Assembly (NCBI GenBank): GCA_031260975.1
Contig: JAISKJ010000003.1
Coordinates: 372,065-436,064, forward strand
DNA from: Christensenellaceae bacterium
GTDB taxonomy: Bacteria; Bacillota; Clostridia; Christensenellales; UBA1242
Length of the DNA stretch: 64,000 bases
Reading direction: 5' to 3'
Under the pieces are notes generated by a model. The model saw nothing but the letters and a program-made list of their open reading frames with translations, ran no database searches and had not been told where the DNA came from. This document shows, piece by piece, positions 47,301-55,997 of this stretch. Position 1 is the first letter of the stretch. Every line of letters begins with the position of its first letter. Position numbers and translations under genes: made by a program.

Positions 47301-50300
47301 GGCAGTGCTGACACTGCCCAATTATGACCCTGTTGATGTTCTTCTTACTGTGACGGTAAACCAAATCAATGCGCCGACAAACAATCTTACTTATGACAAA
47401 AACGAAGAGGACGAAGATAGAATTATATATTCGTCAACTCTTACGCTTGCTGACCTGAATGATATTCTGGGTACAAATTACGCATGGGCAGTCATCGATA
47501 CAACTCCTGTTGGGAATGTGGTGTTTGACATTTTGGGAGAAGTGGACTACAAAACCTTTGCCGGAACTTATAACCCCGAGGGCATCGGTTCGGGCAACTT
47601 TATAGCGTCAAATGTAACAATTAAGTTTAAGGTTTATAAGGCGGCAGGTGTTTGGTCTGCTCCAAGTCTCATACCTGACAATCAGCTTACATATGACCCC
47701 AATGCCAAGGTTGAGGATATCGAAAACAGGCTGCCTCAATATTACTCCTTTGTTTATCCCGAGGATTATATCGGGGGCTCCACTTTGTCACTTTTGCTTG
47801 AAGTGCTTTATGACCCCGACACCAACCACTATCCAATCAGCAATATGGTTGAATTTGTAGTTAACAAAGCCGATGTTGCGTGGATACCTTATGTCGGTCA
47901 GTTTGTGGCCTATTATGGTGCACTGCTCAAAGACATAAATCTTGTGGGCAACTATTATTGGGACTTCTGGGGCTATGCTGATGCTTTGGGCCCAACTGTG
48001 ACTTATGAACAGGCCAGACTTGTTACAACCGTGGGCGGCGTAGGCGAAAATTGGCTTTATGCGGTATATAACCCAGACCCAGCCAACTACAACAACAGTT
48101 TGGCCGGTCAAATTAAAATAACAGTAAGCAAAGCGAGCTATAACGAATTGGATGCTAGCAAGGATGTTCCTAATGGTCTTGAATTTACTATAGATTACGG
48201 CAAACAGCTGTCAACATTGTATGTGGGTGCGGAGTTTGCAGTTCTCCCCGGAGGTGCTGCTGAATATAGATTTGAATCCAACTACACTGCAGGTGTGACA
48301 GGAGTTGACTCAGGTAGCGGCGGAATCGGAACATACTCTTATATATTATATAGAAACAACCCAATCGACGATGTAAATCCGCAAGAACCTGCAGGAAGTG
48401 TTTATAATTCGTCATGGGCATTTGTGACTGTTTATGTTGTTCCGGCAACGGCCGTCTTTGTTACGCCCAGCGGAAACTTCAGCGTGCCATATGGTTCAAC
48501 CTTAGGGGACATCAGAATTTCACCCAATGCAAAAAGATATTGGTGGGCATATATAGAAGATAACGGCACAGTTATTCAAAACGGTGCACTTCAGTCAGTA
48601 GGACCTGTTACCAGCGGCGCTGTGGGGCCAAAGACCTTTGTAATACTTTATAACCCGGGCGGCTTTGATGAATATGGTGTGGGAAGCGCCAACTATAATT
48701 CAACTCAAGGCACCGTTATGGTAGAAGTAGTAAAGGCTAATCCTGCGTTTGTGGGGCTTGGAACTTTTGGTGCACAGTATGGACAAAAGCTTGAGCAGGT
48801 TGAGTTGCCGGCAAACTATTATTGGGTCAATGAAGATGATGTTGTAGGAAGTGTTGGCACAAACCGCAAGATAGTAAGATATAGTCCCGATCCCACAAGC
48901 TATAATTGGGTTTACGGAGAGGTTGAGATAGTGGTGTCAAAAGTTGATATCAGTTTCTCAAATCCTTTGTGGGAATTTGTAACGACTTATGAATACGGAA
49001 AAACAATAGGAGATGTAGGATTTATACTTCCTTACGGCTATAGCTGGGCATTCGGTGCGCTTGATGAGTTTTTGGGTGACGTAGCATATCAGTTGGATGG
49101 ACTTGAGACCGTATACGACTCAAACGGCAACATAATGGTGGTTGCAAAGCGTTTTGATAATGCATTGATTTATAACCCCAACTCCGAAAACTACAACGAC
49201 ATATTAGGCCCGATTTATATCATGATATTGCAGCAGACTGCTCCGTTTGAAGCATATATCGGTTCGCTGCAGGCAGGTTATGGTCAGATTTTGGCTGACA
49301 TTGAGCTTATGCCAACGCTTGATGGTCGATATAGATGGGTGGATTCAGGGGCTTCAGCTGGTTTTGTAGGAACCCATCAGGTTGAAGTATGGTATATTCC
49401 GTCTTCATACAACTTTCTTCCCAGCCGCGGCACAGTTACTGTGATAGTAAACCAATCTGAAGCAAGTGTTCCGGGCAGTGTGCCAAGCTACACCAGAGTT
49501 TATGGCACTTTAGTTAAGAATATAGTACTTCCGCTAAACTTCATATGGGATTGGGAGTATTATGCAAGCGAAAGAGGCCTGACGGTGGAGCAGGTAAAGG
49601 AAGTGCTGACAGTAGGTAATGTGTTTGACAACGGCACAATTCTTAATAAAATCAGAGCACTGTATAACCCTGACCCCTATAACCAGCTTGACACAGTGGC
49701 ACTTATTGACATAACCGTGACCAAGGCAATAGTTCAGTGGATTTCCCCCAGCAAACTGCTTGAAGCAATATACGGTCAGACACTTGCCATGATAGAAAGC
49801 CTTCCCGGCGCATACCGATGGATTGACGGCACACAAAGTGTAGGAAGTGCCGGATTAAGATCTTTCCAAGCAAGATATAACCCTTATCTTGGCACAGCTC
49901 TTGAGGGCAACTATGATGATGCATTATATATTATCCCTGTGTATGTAAACAAAGCAATGGGAAGTGCCGCTGTTGACATAAACAGATGGGTTAGCGGAAA
50001 TAGACAGCAAAACCCTGAAATTGAAACCTTTACCCACAGAAACAGTGAAGTAACATACCGATATGTGGGAATAAAGGGCACAGATTATGACAGTAACTTT
50101 ATTCCGACAATGGCAGGTGATTATACGGTATATATTACGATTGCCGAAAACGAAAACTACAACACGCTCACTCTCAACTATGACTTCACTTTGCTTGATG
50201 CACCTGTGAGGGGCGGCAGTGCTTGGATGTGGATAGTATTCCCTCTCATAATACTTGTAATTATTGCTTTGATTGTTCTGGGTGAATATTACCGCAGAAA

Positions 50301-50340
50301 GGCAAGACAAAAGCAAGCAGGATATGTTGCTGACAAATAA
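41389..50340 (+). CDS. Giant repetitive surface protein (2983 residues), membrane-anchored
   Basis: Signal peptide MKVLRSSLGLFIGILAAVTML. Then a Ser/Thr-rich region (about 65-270), about four Listeria-Bacteroides-type (Flg_new/InlB B) repeats at about 275-656 (endings LYAQW, IYAKW, LYAKW), and MBG-like domains from about 664. About two dozen diverged units of 80-100 residues follow, to about 2880. A typical unit reads 'FV.P.G.FSAPYG.TL', then 'Y.WV', 'VG..G', 'YNPDP.NYN' and 'G.I.VTV.KA'. The C-terminus has a membrane helix (WMWIVFPLIILVIIALIVLG, about 2945-2966) and a basic tail. No LPXTG motif. Likely an adhesin or stalk-like surface protein. SD AAAGGAGGG. One uninterrupted 9-kb frame. TTGCAA (41298) and TAAAAT (41322) may be its promoter. 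Confidence 0.85.
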   Translation: MKVLRSSLGLFIGILAAVTMLVVGAGFLWQNTAAKTVAADPGQEEMNINEEIVIDLGEDISGEDNVFMAISGTGYSGSVSASANFPGGSEVPFTVTWSVTVTYTAGYSGTITVSVSGEAYYGSTGWPWEQRSKTVTSSVSFTGSATKTTSASSSLGSSSLYGTSPSSGVRNVTGNSSGTLTIATYTITWSYKNSSGGNASTTTTVSHGTTPSAPTVSPSSYSTSSTTYYNATSNKTTTTTYTASGWSPAITAATGPTTYTRTYTNSSSTTYPTKYYSIALYANTATASNGGTVTRTISSLQYNASLTTDISSNPSTTLSGWNFDGYFTSYNGTGTQYVGSNKQWLVSVVSGLGWTSTQLNSETASTYALYASYKVNITLNVNGGTGGSGSVDFYRKKTSANQTQITSLPTRFGYDFDGYFSATSGGIKYYNSDGTLAVINNTSHYYKTTTAISTDAPATTLYAQWTPKANLNLTFDPLGGEFNPSTFSTKTITYYNSTIGTLPAETGAAPTVSKSAFLLLGWFSKNGTGTNDWGTQITSATLYNETNLVLDSNVNGTIYAKWESIIKTLYLNLNFGASPANLGTTYQAMSGYTYASQNDNLSAFVTPETGLPAGTFARSGYKFIGWFMDTAGTGSEITPESSHPLGNQDRTLYAKWQEKLTDTIGVTMGNYEYLGAVPSPQFTALLRPTNSITYSFASSGIDSLGQNYSSGNISQNGNTPQNAGNYIITAYFPETIDYKAQTTTGTFTVSPTTPSVLVSISNYIYGGTAGPKLTKTSGWSQQRFDGLTSELNSRASGAYVGSSFNGGAGFSIESVVYYYSGTANNGTVITNSTSAPLLAGNYTVYAVLPQTPNFNLYSTSSAPTSFTVTRQDLGNTGQLSVTTPQSDALVIIYGNTVGTLDINSIMDVAGTLYEWDEPTVIPDVLKSVGVVVRQSFRVKLTDANTVQYKYASVLVNPAQAVWVGYSGNFIPVNWGYAYFDKHNFSTYNGVYDMPLSSLNLNTAITIISGNPGTVVGGITVSTNRGAINATKWWGWTDVTINDVGTVSINAEYNPDKYYNNGWNYLPASGTITIAVDQAYRFELPSTITGTYIDGMTLADLSVPSAKYTWGANSVEAIDYSTVNAYIFYDHDEFGDDFYYQTEGQVSVSVAKATLASFPPHPAITNIVYGTLLSSVPLTSGYQWVTPTDAAGNVGINMHWASYTKDSNYNSINGEISVSVIPANTGAFVPYGDEFSAPYNSTLSSIISAINAQGYYLVNSGDLTIVFNNALGTLVDIDVVYYTNNDTLNYNPSAAGTVGVRVVIADGIWVSPGALTATYGDTLASVLAGGASLPVTYTWVTSLVDDTPVLLSTLVGNAGTQTKFLKYSIYGYTDVTSQVSVAVAKKQSVWAAPNSGNPYGIESGAKLSTVSLDTGYSWMAPNTDGPIGAIGTTQSYAATYYEGGDTSNYLAANGNITVEITSYPNTAAFAEVGPYNTPYDLTNAVTLANLVSGGLAGWNTSLYEFVTPSTLVNDLCGTMGSVRVGTFDVPAQYRETIYHNWKQGTVSITVTPLTGSWTSPGTLTAVYLDTLAEVLANGSALSSAYTWVTDITGAAELSLSTLVGGAGTQNFYLKYSVPNYTDFVQQVGITVDKKMSEWPGYSEIYLPDVYTLDSITLNFENQLSAWTWVWSGDDGVGDGTPALVGNPSVLYGAEGIYIAVVSYLENNDGSNYYVNYGNITVYVVQLPEATPTWPDGDNSSVTYTIAYSATATLADVFTNGEIQNSQSDPGLWYWVDPSTRLISSFGNVGTHSVQIWYAPDGFGPFTTGDELPVKITVSLVVTKGSSTFVGQTTFNATYLDTLLDVLSAYGMSTYNYTWYDTDTLQDVSGPSLVELNFTGSTNRYSLKYRISSNYNYSAIEPTSITIANGTLNDTDPIVTAEISALDPMSVDYMTKVRDIPFEVGGVAATEWAWHASIGSQQLVGDVGNRQFKAVLTLPNYDPVDVLLTVTVNQINAPTNNLTYDKNEEDEDRIIYSSTLTLADLNDILGTNYAWAVIDTTPVGNVVFDILGEVDYKTFAGTYNPEGIGSGNFIASNVTIKFKVYKAAGVWSAPSLIPDNQLTYDPNAKVEDIENRLPQYYSFVYPEDYIGGSTLSLLLEVLYDPDTNHYPISNMVEFVVNKADVAWIPYVGQFVAYYGALLKDINLVGNYYWDFWGYADALGPTVTYEQARLVTTVGGVGENWLYAVYNPDPANYNNSLAGQIKITVSKASYNELDASKDVPNGLEFTIDYGKQLSTLYVGAEFAVLPGGAAEYRFESNYTAGVTGVDSGSGGIGTYSYILYRNNPIDDVNPQEPAGSVYNSSWAFVTVYVVPATAVFVTPSGNFSVPYGSTLGDIRISPNAKRYWWAYIEDNGTVIQNGALQSVGPVTSGAVGPKTFVILYNPGGFDEYGVGSANYNSTQGTVMVEVVKANPAFVGLGTFGAQYGQKLEQVELPANYYWVNEDDVVGSVGTNRKIVRYSPDPTSYNWVYGEVEIVVSKVDISFSNPLWEFVTTYEYGKTIGDVGFILPYGYSWAFGALDEFLGDVAYQLDGLETVYDSNGNIMVVAKRFDNALIYNPNSENYNDILGPIYIMILQQTAPFEAYIGSLQAGYGQILADIELMPTLDGRYRWVDSGASAGFVGTHQVEVWYIPSSYNFLPSRGTVTVIVNQSEASVPGSVPSYTRVYGTLVKNIVLPLNFIWDWEYYASERGLTVEQVKEVLTVGNVFDNGTILNKIRALYNPDPYNQLDTVALIDITVTKAIVQWISPSKLLEAIYGQTLAMIESLPGAYRWIDGTQSVGSAGLRSFQARYNPYLGTALEGNYDDALYIIPVYVNKAMGSAAVDINRWVSGNRQQNPEIETFTHRNSEVTYRYVGIKGTDYDSNFIPTMAGDYTVYITIAENENYNTLTLNYDFTLLDAPVRGGSAWMWIVFPLIILVIIALIVLGEYYRRKARQKQAGYVADK

Positions 50341-50370
50341 TTTTATATAACATTGATATTGAATTAGTAT

Positions 50371-50402
50371 AAAAAAGACACGCATAAGTCGTGTCTTTTT
50401 TG
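50371..50402 (+). terminator. Rho-independent terminator
   Basis: AAAAAAGACACG / CGTGTCTTTTTT perfect 12-base stem. Confidence 0.9.
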
Positions 50403-50464
50403 CGCAGGCTTTTTTATAATGTTTTTAAGAAGGCGGGTCACTTTTATAAACATTGTTTAAACAA

Positions 50465-50496
50465 TTGACATGGGGGGGGGGGGTATATGCTATATT
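50465..50496 (+). promoter_or_regulatory. Promoter with 12-G tract in its spacer (candidate phase-variable promoter)
   Basis: TTGACA (50465-50470), T, then G12 (50472-50483), TATATGC, TATATT (50491-50496). The -35 to -10 distance is 20 bases against the ideal 17; a tract of 9 G would restore 17. The gene starts at 50521 after AAGGAGGG. Confidence 0.65.
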
Positions 50497-50520
50497 ATAT
50501 GTAAGGAGGGTTTAAAAAAA

Positions 50521-51359
50521 TGAAAAAATCATTATCATTAACACTTAGAACATTTTTGATTGTAGCTCTTATGATAGTTCCTTGTGTGTTTATGCTTGCT
50601 GCTTGTGGGGCGCCGCCAACCACGGCAAACAATGGTACATATAAACTTCAGAGCTTTACAATCGACGGAAAAACGATAGTTATAACTGACGAAATGAAAG
50701 CAATAACTGCCATTTCCAACACACCTGCTTCCGGGACTATGCCGGCGATTACAGTTACAAAGCCTACCACTACGGTGAAGATGCCTACGTTATTAAAGCC
50801 TGCAGGATATCCATCACTTACTGAACCTGCAGCGGGAGCATCGGCAGAGGCTATAGCAGATTATGCTGCACAGCAGTCATGGATTGCTTATGAAGAAAAT
50901 GTGGATGATTGGGCAAATTACAACGCTGAAGTATATGCTCAAGACGAGTGGAAAGCAGAACAAAAGGCATATGAAAACTATGTAATGCTTATGAACACAC
51001 TGATTGATGCAGGTTTCACTCCTGATATTGCACCAGTTGTGCTTGATGTGATGTCGATTCTTCAGATAGTCAATTCTATTCAAATTATGATTGACGAAAA
51101 CAAGGCAACAATATTGATGCCGCCGGTGAAACTTATTACAGTGGAATATTTCCTTGTAGGTGAAAATGTTATGCTTGACTTAGTTCCTGCAATACAGGAC
51201 CTGTTGGGAGAACAGCTTGGTGGTGAGTTTTTGATGGACATGATGGGCGGAATGTTGGGTTCTATGCCTATTGAAATCAAATATATCAGCGGAAAATTGG
51301 TGATTGGTACCGTTAAAGGGTTACTGCCCATTACCATGTCATTTACGTTTGCAAAATAA
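50521..51359 (+). CDS. Lipoprotein of unknown function under a G-tract promoter
   Basis: About 279 residues. Signal peptide with lipobox LAAC (Cys at about 30). Pro/Thr-rich linker (TPASGTMPAITVTKPTTTVKMP), an aromatic, acidic helical stretch (WIAYEENVDDWANYNAEVYAQDEWKAEQ), and a C-terminal Met- and Gly-rich part (LMDMMGGMLGSMPIEIKYISGKLVIGTVKG) that ends like lipocalin-type beta strands. No family recognised. Expected on the outer face of the membrane. Good SD; a terminator follows. Confidence 0.75.
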
Positions 51360-51375
51360 TATAAAAAGTTTTAAT

Positions 51376-51406
51376 AAAAAAGCCTGCAAATCTGCAGGTT
51401 TTTTTG
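51376..51406 (+). terminator. Rho-independent terminator
   Basis: AAAAAAGCCTGCA / TGCAGGTTTTTTT stem with T run. From here to 51633 no gene is seen. Confidence 0.85.
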
Positions 51407-51633
51407 TGGCGGTGCAACTGAAACTAGGAATGTTTTTGTGATTAATTGGTATGTAATATTAAAAAATATATCATTAAAAATTGAAACCCAACAATATGCA
51501 GCCGGCAATGATTAGCAAAGAAAGGCACTAACTCTTCTTTTTAATTATTTTGAGTTCCGCCTTGCTCCATTCCGAATTCTGTGTCAATGGGTGCGGCATC
51601 ATATCAGCCCCTTCTGATGCACTCGTGTGCACA

Positions 51634-52119
51634 TTATTGATTATTATTATATGATAATGTTTCTTCGCCAAAAATGGAAATAAGCCATTCCTTTTTGGCT
51701 TGTTCCAGGTTTGGTTCGGCAATCTCAACCAGCATATCCGGTCTATAAAGTTTTATGGGAAGGGCATACTCCTGAACAAAATGACCATCGTCCGGATGCC
51801 CGAAGCAATAGGCACCCACGCCTTCGTGTGCTTTTAGCAGTGCATTATCGATGAGGAATTTCCCTATAAATAATTCTTCATTAATGTTATCTTGCTTCTG
51901 CGCCAGATATTTTTCAGCATGCAGTCGTTCAGCAAAAAAGTGAATATAAATTTCACCTTCATTATATTGAAAGTCGTTAAGTTTTTTTGGATCCTCATTT
52001 TTTCTTTTGCGGTACTTCGAAAATTTAACTAAAGAATTGCAGATTGTCTCTGCATTTGCATAACTTTCTAAGTCGCTTTGTGTGGCAACGCGATATACCA
52101 TACTTTTGTTTAATTCCAT
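51634..52119 (-). CDS. Hypothetical cytoplasmic protein
   Basis: 161 residues, no signal or membrane segment, acidic and charged. Segments such as EGEIYIHFFAERLHAEKYLAQK, GVGAYCFGHPDDGHFVQEYALP and LYRPDMLVEIAEPNLEQAKKEWL. No family recognised. It is transcribed against its neighbours from its own leaderless promoter and lies opposite to the hrcA control region. Confidence 0.65.
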   Translation of the reverse strand: MELNKSMVYRVATQSDLESYANAETICNSLVKFSKYRKRKNEDPKKLNDFQYNEGEIYIHFFAERLHAEKYLAQKQDNINEELFIGKFLIDNALLKAHEGVGAYCFGHPDDGHFVQEYALPIKLYRPDMLVEIAEPNLEQAKKEWLISIFGEETLSYNNNQ

Positions 52120-52125
52120 ATTTTA

Positions 52126-52154
52126 ATAATATCATATAGCTTATATAATTTCAA
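52126..52154 (-). promoter_or_regulatory. Leaderless promoter of the gene at 52119
   Basis: On the minus strand: TTGAAA (52154-52149), 17-base spacer, TATTAT (52131-52126), then exactly 6 bases to the ATG. No SD. Confidence 0.65.
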
Positions 52155-52241
52155 TATTTAATTTTAAAATTAAAATGGCAATAGGCACCTGAGGGTGTGT
52201 TTTTTTGTTTAAAAAAAATTAAAAGAATCTGTCATATTTAG

Positions 52242-52301
52242 TTGACAGCGGGATATAATATGAATATAATATGGTTAGCACTTGTGACATGAGAGCGCTA
52301 A
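52242..52301 (+). promoter_or_regulatory. hrcA operon promoter and CIRCE operator
   Basis: TTGACA (52242-52247), 17-base spacer, TATAAT (52265-52270). CIRCE at 52275-52301: TTAGCACTT-N9-GAGCGCTAA, two changes from TTAGCACTC-N9-GAGTGCTAA. It lies over the transcription start, where HrcA represses. Confidence 0.92.
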
Positions 52302-52381
52302 CAATCATATAATAAAAGTGCCAGACAAGGTTAGAATAATGACAAAAGGGGGCGGATATTATCGAGAACGAAATAGTAATC

Positions 52382-53404
52382 TTGGGTGAGCGCAAAAAGC
52401 AGATATTGTTTGGCGCAATAGACAATTATATAAAGCAGGCGAGCCCCATAACGAGCTTGCTTGTTCACAGAACCGATATGATTGACTTGAGCACTGCTAC
52501 ACTCAGAAACGAGCTGAGTGCGCTTGAAGCGATGGGGTATCTAAAACAACTGCATACCTCAAGCGGCCGGGTGCCTACAACCAAAGGATACAGATTTTTT
52601 GTAAACGAAATAGTGCACAACTTGGATTATTCAATGAGAGACCTCAAAAAGGTTAAGGAAGAATTATTTTTAAAAACAGGAAACCTTATGGAGATTGTGC
52701 AATCCATAACCGAAGCTGTGAGCAAGAGCACAAAATATCCTGCCGTTGTAGTGTTGGATGGGTTCAAAAATTTAAAGGTTCAGAGCATAAAGGTTATGTA
52801 TCTGCTGAGCCATCAAGTGCTGGTGCTTATTGAAACCAACGCAGGAGTGATTACAAACACGCTTTCAGCAAGCGATAAGGTTACTATGCACGACTGTGAA
52901 AACGCTTCGGCGATATTTACTGACATATTTGAGGGCAAAAAACTCGGGTATCTTATGCAGCATGTATCTTCTTTCAATGAGCAGATTAAAAAAGCTATGA
53001 AAGAATATGAGGAAATATTCAAGCTTGTGCTATGCGTTCTTGAAAATTATAACAGCAAAGACAAGGTATCAAGCGGAGGAATGCTTAAGCTTCTTGATAG
53101 TCCTGAATATAGTGACAGCAAAAAGGCCAGAGAGATATTGAATATTCTTGATGACAAACAGCAGCTTAAAGACATTTTTGATACTACTGACAGCGAAGGG
53201 ATAAGTATCAAAATAGGCAGCGAAAATCAGAATAGTGCACTTGACGAGTGCGCCGTAATTAAAGCTCCTATTGTCATAGACGGAAATAAGATAGCCTCGG
53301 TGGGCATAATAGGCCCGCAGAGAATAGACTATGCAAGCGTGGCATCAGTGTTGAAGTTTATTGCAGATCAGATAAAAGACGGACGAACAGGAAAAAAGGA
53401 TTAG
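52382..53404 (+). CDS. hrcA: Heat-inducible transcription repressor HrcA
   Basis: About 340 residues. N-terminal winged helix (LGERKKQILFGAIDNYIKQASPITS, DLSTATLRNELSALEAMGYLKQLHTSSGRVPTTKGYRFFV), GAF-like middle and C-terminal VGIIGPQRIDYASVASVLKFIADQI. Binds CIRCE and is kept active by GroEL. The start is uncertain: TTG 52382 has no clear SD, while an ATT at 52358 in the same frame follows GGGGGCGG and would add 8 residues (IIENEIVI). First gene of hrcA-grpE-dnaK-dnaJ. Confidence 0.95.
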   Translation: MGERKKQILFGAIDNYIKQASPITSLLVHRTDMIDLSTATLRNELSALEAMGYLKQLHTSSGRVPTTKGYRFFVNEIVHNLDYSMRDLKKVKEELFLKTGNLMEIVQSITEAVSKSTKYPAVVVLDGFKNLKVQSIKVMYLLSHQVLVLIETNAGVITNTLSASDKVTMHDCENASAIFTDIFEGKKLGYLMQHVSSFNEQIKKAMKEYEEIFKLVLCVLENYNSKDKVSSGGMLKLLDSPEYSDSKKAREILNILDDKQQLKDIFDTTDSEGISIKIGSENQNSALDECAVIKAPIVIDGNKIASVGIIGPQRIDYASVASVLKFIADQIKDGRTGKKD

Positions 53405-53414
53405 GAGGAAAAAA

Positions 53415-53957
53415 GTGAGCGAAAAAAATAGAGAAAAAGAAGAAATAAAGCAGGGAATAAAACAAGAAGCTGAAACTGCCAAAAGAGCCAAAAAAAGAGA
53501 AGAACCTGAGGAGTTAGTAACTCTTGAGCAGTATAACAGACTGAAAGAACAAACAGCTATGTGTATAAACCTGACACGCGAGCTTCAGGCGGACTTTGAA
53601 AATTATAAGCGTCGCACAAAGGACACCTGGCAGGAAGGCATAGATGAGGGCATAAAACAGACATGCAGTGTATTGCTTCCGGCATTGGATGCTTTTAAAA
53701 AAGCCAAGAAACTGACTTTGGATAATTCAACGCTTAACGGCATACTTATGATAGAAACAAACCTGATTAATTCACTTGAAAAGCTGGGGGTGACAAAAAT
53801 TTCAACTTCCGGAATGTTTAACCCTGAATTACACAATGCGGTTATGGTTACAGTTGACCCCAACCGTGAGAGCGGTGAAATTATAGATGAGCTTCAGGCT
53901 GGCTTCAAATTTAAAGACATTATACTCAGAATTCCGGATGTTGTGGTAGCTAAGTAA
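53415..53957 (+). CDS. grpE: GrpE, nucleotide exchange factor of DnaK
   Basis: 180 residues from GTG 53415 (AGGAGG upstream). Long charged coiled-coil N-terminus, then LQADFENYKRRTKDTW and the C-terminal beta domain LGVTKISTSGMFNPELHNAVM and GFKFKDIILRIPDVVVAK. Releases ADP from DnaK and acts as a thermosensor. Ten bases after hrcA, so co-transcribed. Confidence 0.95.
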   Translation: MSEKNREKEEIKQGIKQEAETAKRAKKREEPEELVTLEQYNRLKEQTAMCINLTRELQADFENYKRRTKDTWQEGIDEGIKQTCSVLLPALDAFKKAKKLTLDNSTLNGILMIETNLINSLEKLGVTKISTSGMFNPELHNAVMVTVDPNRESGEIIDELQAGFKFKDIILRIPDVVVAK

Positions 53958-53963
53958 AATGTA

Positions 53964-54075
53964 ACTGCATAAGGACCTATCATTATGGTTTCGACTGCTT
54001 GCATGTGAGTTTTGAAATTGTTAGTTGCAGCCTGTGTAATGCCTGTAGAAACATTCAAATATATCCTTATGCAGT
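53964..54075. repeat. Intergenic palindromic element between grpE and dnaK (112 bp)
   Basis: Ends ACTGCATAAGGA (53964-53975) and TCCTTATGCAGT (54064-54075) are perfect inverted 12-mers. A second small stem GCGGG-aaaa-CCCGC lies at 54123-54136 closer to dnaK. Since the operon reads through it, it may act as an RNA processing or stability hairpin. Confidence 0.6.
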
Positions 54076-54165
54076 AGATGAAAAGAGGGCGATTAATATA
54101 AAAAAGTAAAATAAAAATATCCCGCGGGAAAACCCGCAAAAAATAAAAAGGAGAAAATTTTTAAA

Positions 54166-55986
54166 ATGGGTAAAGTAATAGGAATAGACTTGGGAACAAC
54201 AAATTCATGTGTGGCAGTTATGGAAGGTAAGGAGCCTGTGGTTATTGCCAACAAAGAGGGTAAACGCACAACCCCTTCGGTTGTTGCATTTGCAAAAGAC
54301 GGAGAAAGGCTTGTGGGGGACGTGGCCAAGAGACAGGCAATCGTAAACCCTGAACGCACAGTTCTTTCAATCAAAAGAGAGATGGGTAGTGATTTTAAGG
54401 TTAAGGTTGACGACAAAACATATTCGCCGCAGGAGATTTCGGCAATGATTTTAGGAAAGCTTAAGGCAGACGCTGAAAGTTATTTGGGCCAGAAGGTTAC
54501 GCAGGCCGTTATAACTGTGCCGGCATATTTCACTGACAGCCAGAGACAGGCCACAAAAGATGCAGGAAAGATTGCAGGACTTGAGGTTTTGCGAATTATC
54601 AACGAACCGACAGCGGCGTCTCTTGCTTACGGACTTGACAAAAGTGAGCAAAAAACACACAAAATTTTGGTATACGACCTAGGCGGCGGAACGTTTGACG
54701 TTTCAATACTCGAAATCGGTGACGGCGTATTTGAGGTTATTGCCACTGCCGGAAACAACCGTCTTGGCGGAGATGACTTTGACCAGCGCATAATTGACTT
54801 GCTTGTTTCAGACTTTAAGCAAAAAGAAAACATTGATATTTCAAAAGACAAGCTTGCTATGCAGAGGCTTAAAGAAGCTGCCGAAAAGGCTAAGATTGAC
54901 CTGTCGGCAGTAACAAAAACTACAATCAACCTTCCATTTATAACAGCGGATGCAACCGGCCCCAAACATCTGGAGATTGAACTAACACGAGCAAAGTTTA
55001 ACAGTATAATTGATGATTATATCAATCAGACCATAGACCTTGTAAACAAAGCCATAAAAGACGCCAAACTAAAGTTTGACGACATAAGCCGTGTTGTGCT
55101 GGTTGGAGGCTCCACCAGAATTCCGGCTGTTGTGGATGCAGTTAAGTCGCTCACCGGCAAAGACCCCTTTAAGGGTATCAACCCTGATGAATGTGTGGCA
55201 TTAGGTGCTGCAATTCAGGGCGGAGTTTTGGCCGGAGACGTAAAAGACGTGCTTTTGTTGGACGTAACTCCGCTGTCGCTTGGAATTGAAACCTTAGGTG
55301 GGATATTTACCAAGCTTATTGAGCGAAACTCCACCATACCTATCAAAAAATCACAGATATTTTCAACCGCTGCTGACAATCAGCCGGGTGTTGACATTCA
55401 TGTGCTGCAGGGTGAACGTGAGTTTGCTGCTTCAAACAAAACTCTTGGTAGATTTAGTTTGGTAGACATTCCGCCGGCCCCTCGTGGAATTCCGCAGATT
55501 GAAGTTACCTTTGACATAGATGCCAACGGCATTGTGCATGTTTTGGCAAAGGATTTAGGTACCAACAAGGAGCAGAACATTACAATAACCGCTTCAACCA
55601 ACCTTAGTGAAAAGGATATAAACTCGGCCATCAAGGATGCCGAAAAGTACGCTGAGGAGGACAAAAAGAGAAAAGAGCTGATTGAAGCTAAAAATAATGC
55701 TGAAAATATGATACATTCGCTTGAAAAGACGCTAAAAGAAAACGGTGACAAAATAGGCGAGGATGACAAGAAAAATCTTGAAACAGCGCTTGAAAAAGCA
55801 AAGAGAGATATTGAAGCTGAAGACATTGACAAAATTAATAAGGCACTTGAAGAGCTTTCTAAGTCCAGCAGCTCGGTTATTACCAAGCTTTATGCCGAGG
55901 CTCAGAAAAACACATCAGGCACAGACACCAAAAAAGACGGCGACGACGAAGTAGTAGTAGAAGACAAAGACAACAAAGATAAATAA
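54166..55986 (+). CDS. dnaK: Chaperone DnaK (Hsp70)
   Basis: 606 residues. [17 protein letters not shown] (phosphate 1), [18 protein letters not shown] (phosphate 2), [11 protein letters not shown] (adenosine), and linker [15 protein letters not shown]. It lacks the insertion of Gram-negative DnaK, as in Firmicutes. Substrate-binding domain and lid present; C-terminal acidic tail [19 protein letters not shown]. Confidence 0.97.
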   Translation: MGKVIGIDLGTTNSCVAVMEGKEPVVIANKEGKRTTPSVVAFAKDGERLVGDVAKRQAIVNPERTVLSIKREMGSDFKVKVDDKTYSPQEISAMILGKLKADAESYLGQKVTQAVITVPAYFTDSQRQATKDAGKIAGLEVLRIINEPTAASLAYGLDKSEQKTHKILVYDLGGGTFDVSILEIGDGVFEVIATAGNNRLGGDDFDQRIIDLLVSDFKQKENIDISKDKLAMQRLKEAAEKAKIDLSAVTKTTINLPFITADATGPKHLEIELTRAKFNSIIDDYINQTIDLVNKAIKDAKLKFDDISRVVLVGGSTRIPAVVDAVKSLTGKDPFKGINPDECVALGAAIQGGVLAGDVKDVLLLDVTPLSLGIETLGGIFTKLIERNSTIPIKKSQIFSTAADNQPGVDIHVLQGEREFAASNKTLGRFSLVDIPPAPRGIPQIEVTFDIDANGIVHVLAKDLGTNKEQNITITASTNLSEKDINSAIKDAEKYAEEDKKRKELIEAKNNAENMIHSLEKTLKENGDKIGEDDKKNLETALEKAKRDIEAEDIDKINKALEELSKSSSSVITKLYAEAQKNTSGTDTKKDGDDEVVVEDKDNKDK

Positions 55987-55997
55987 AAGGAATAAGG

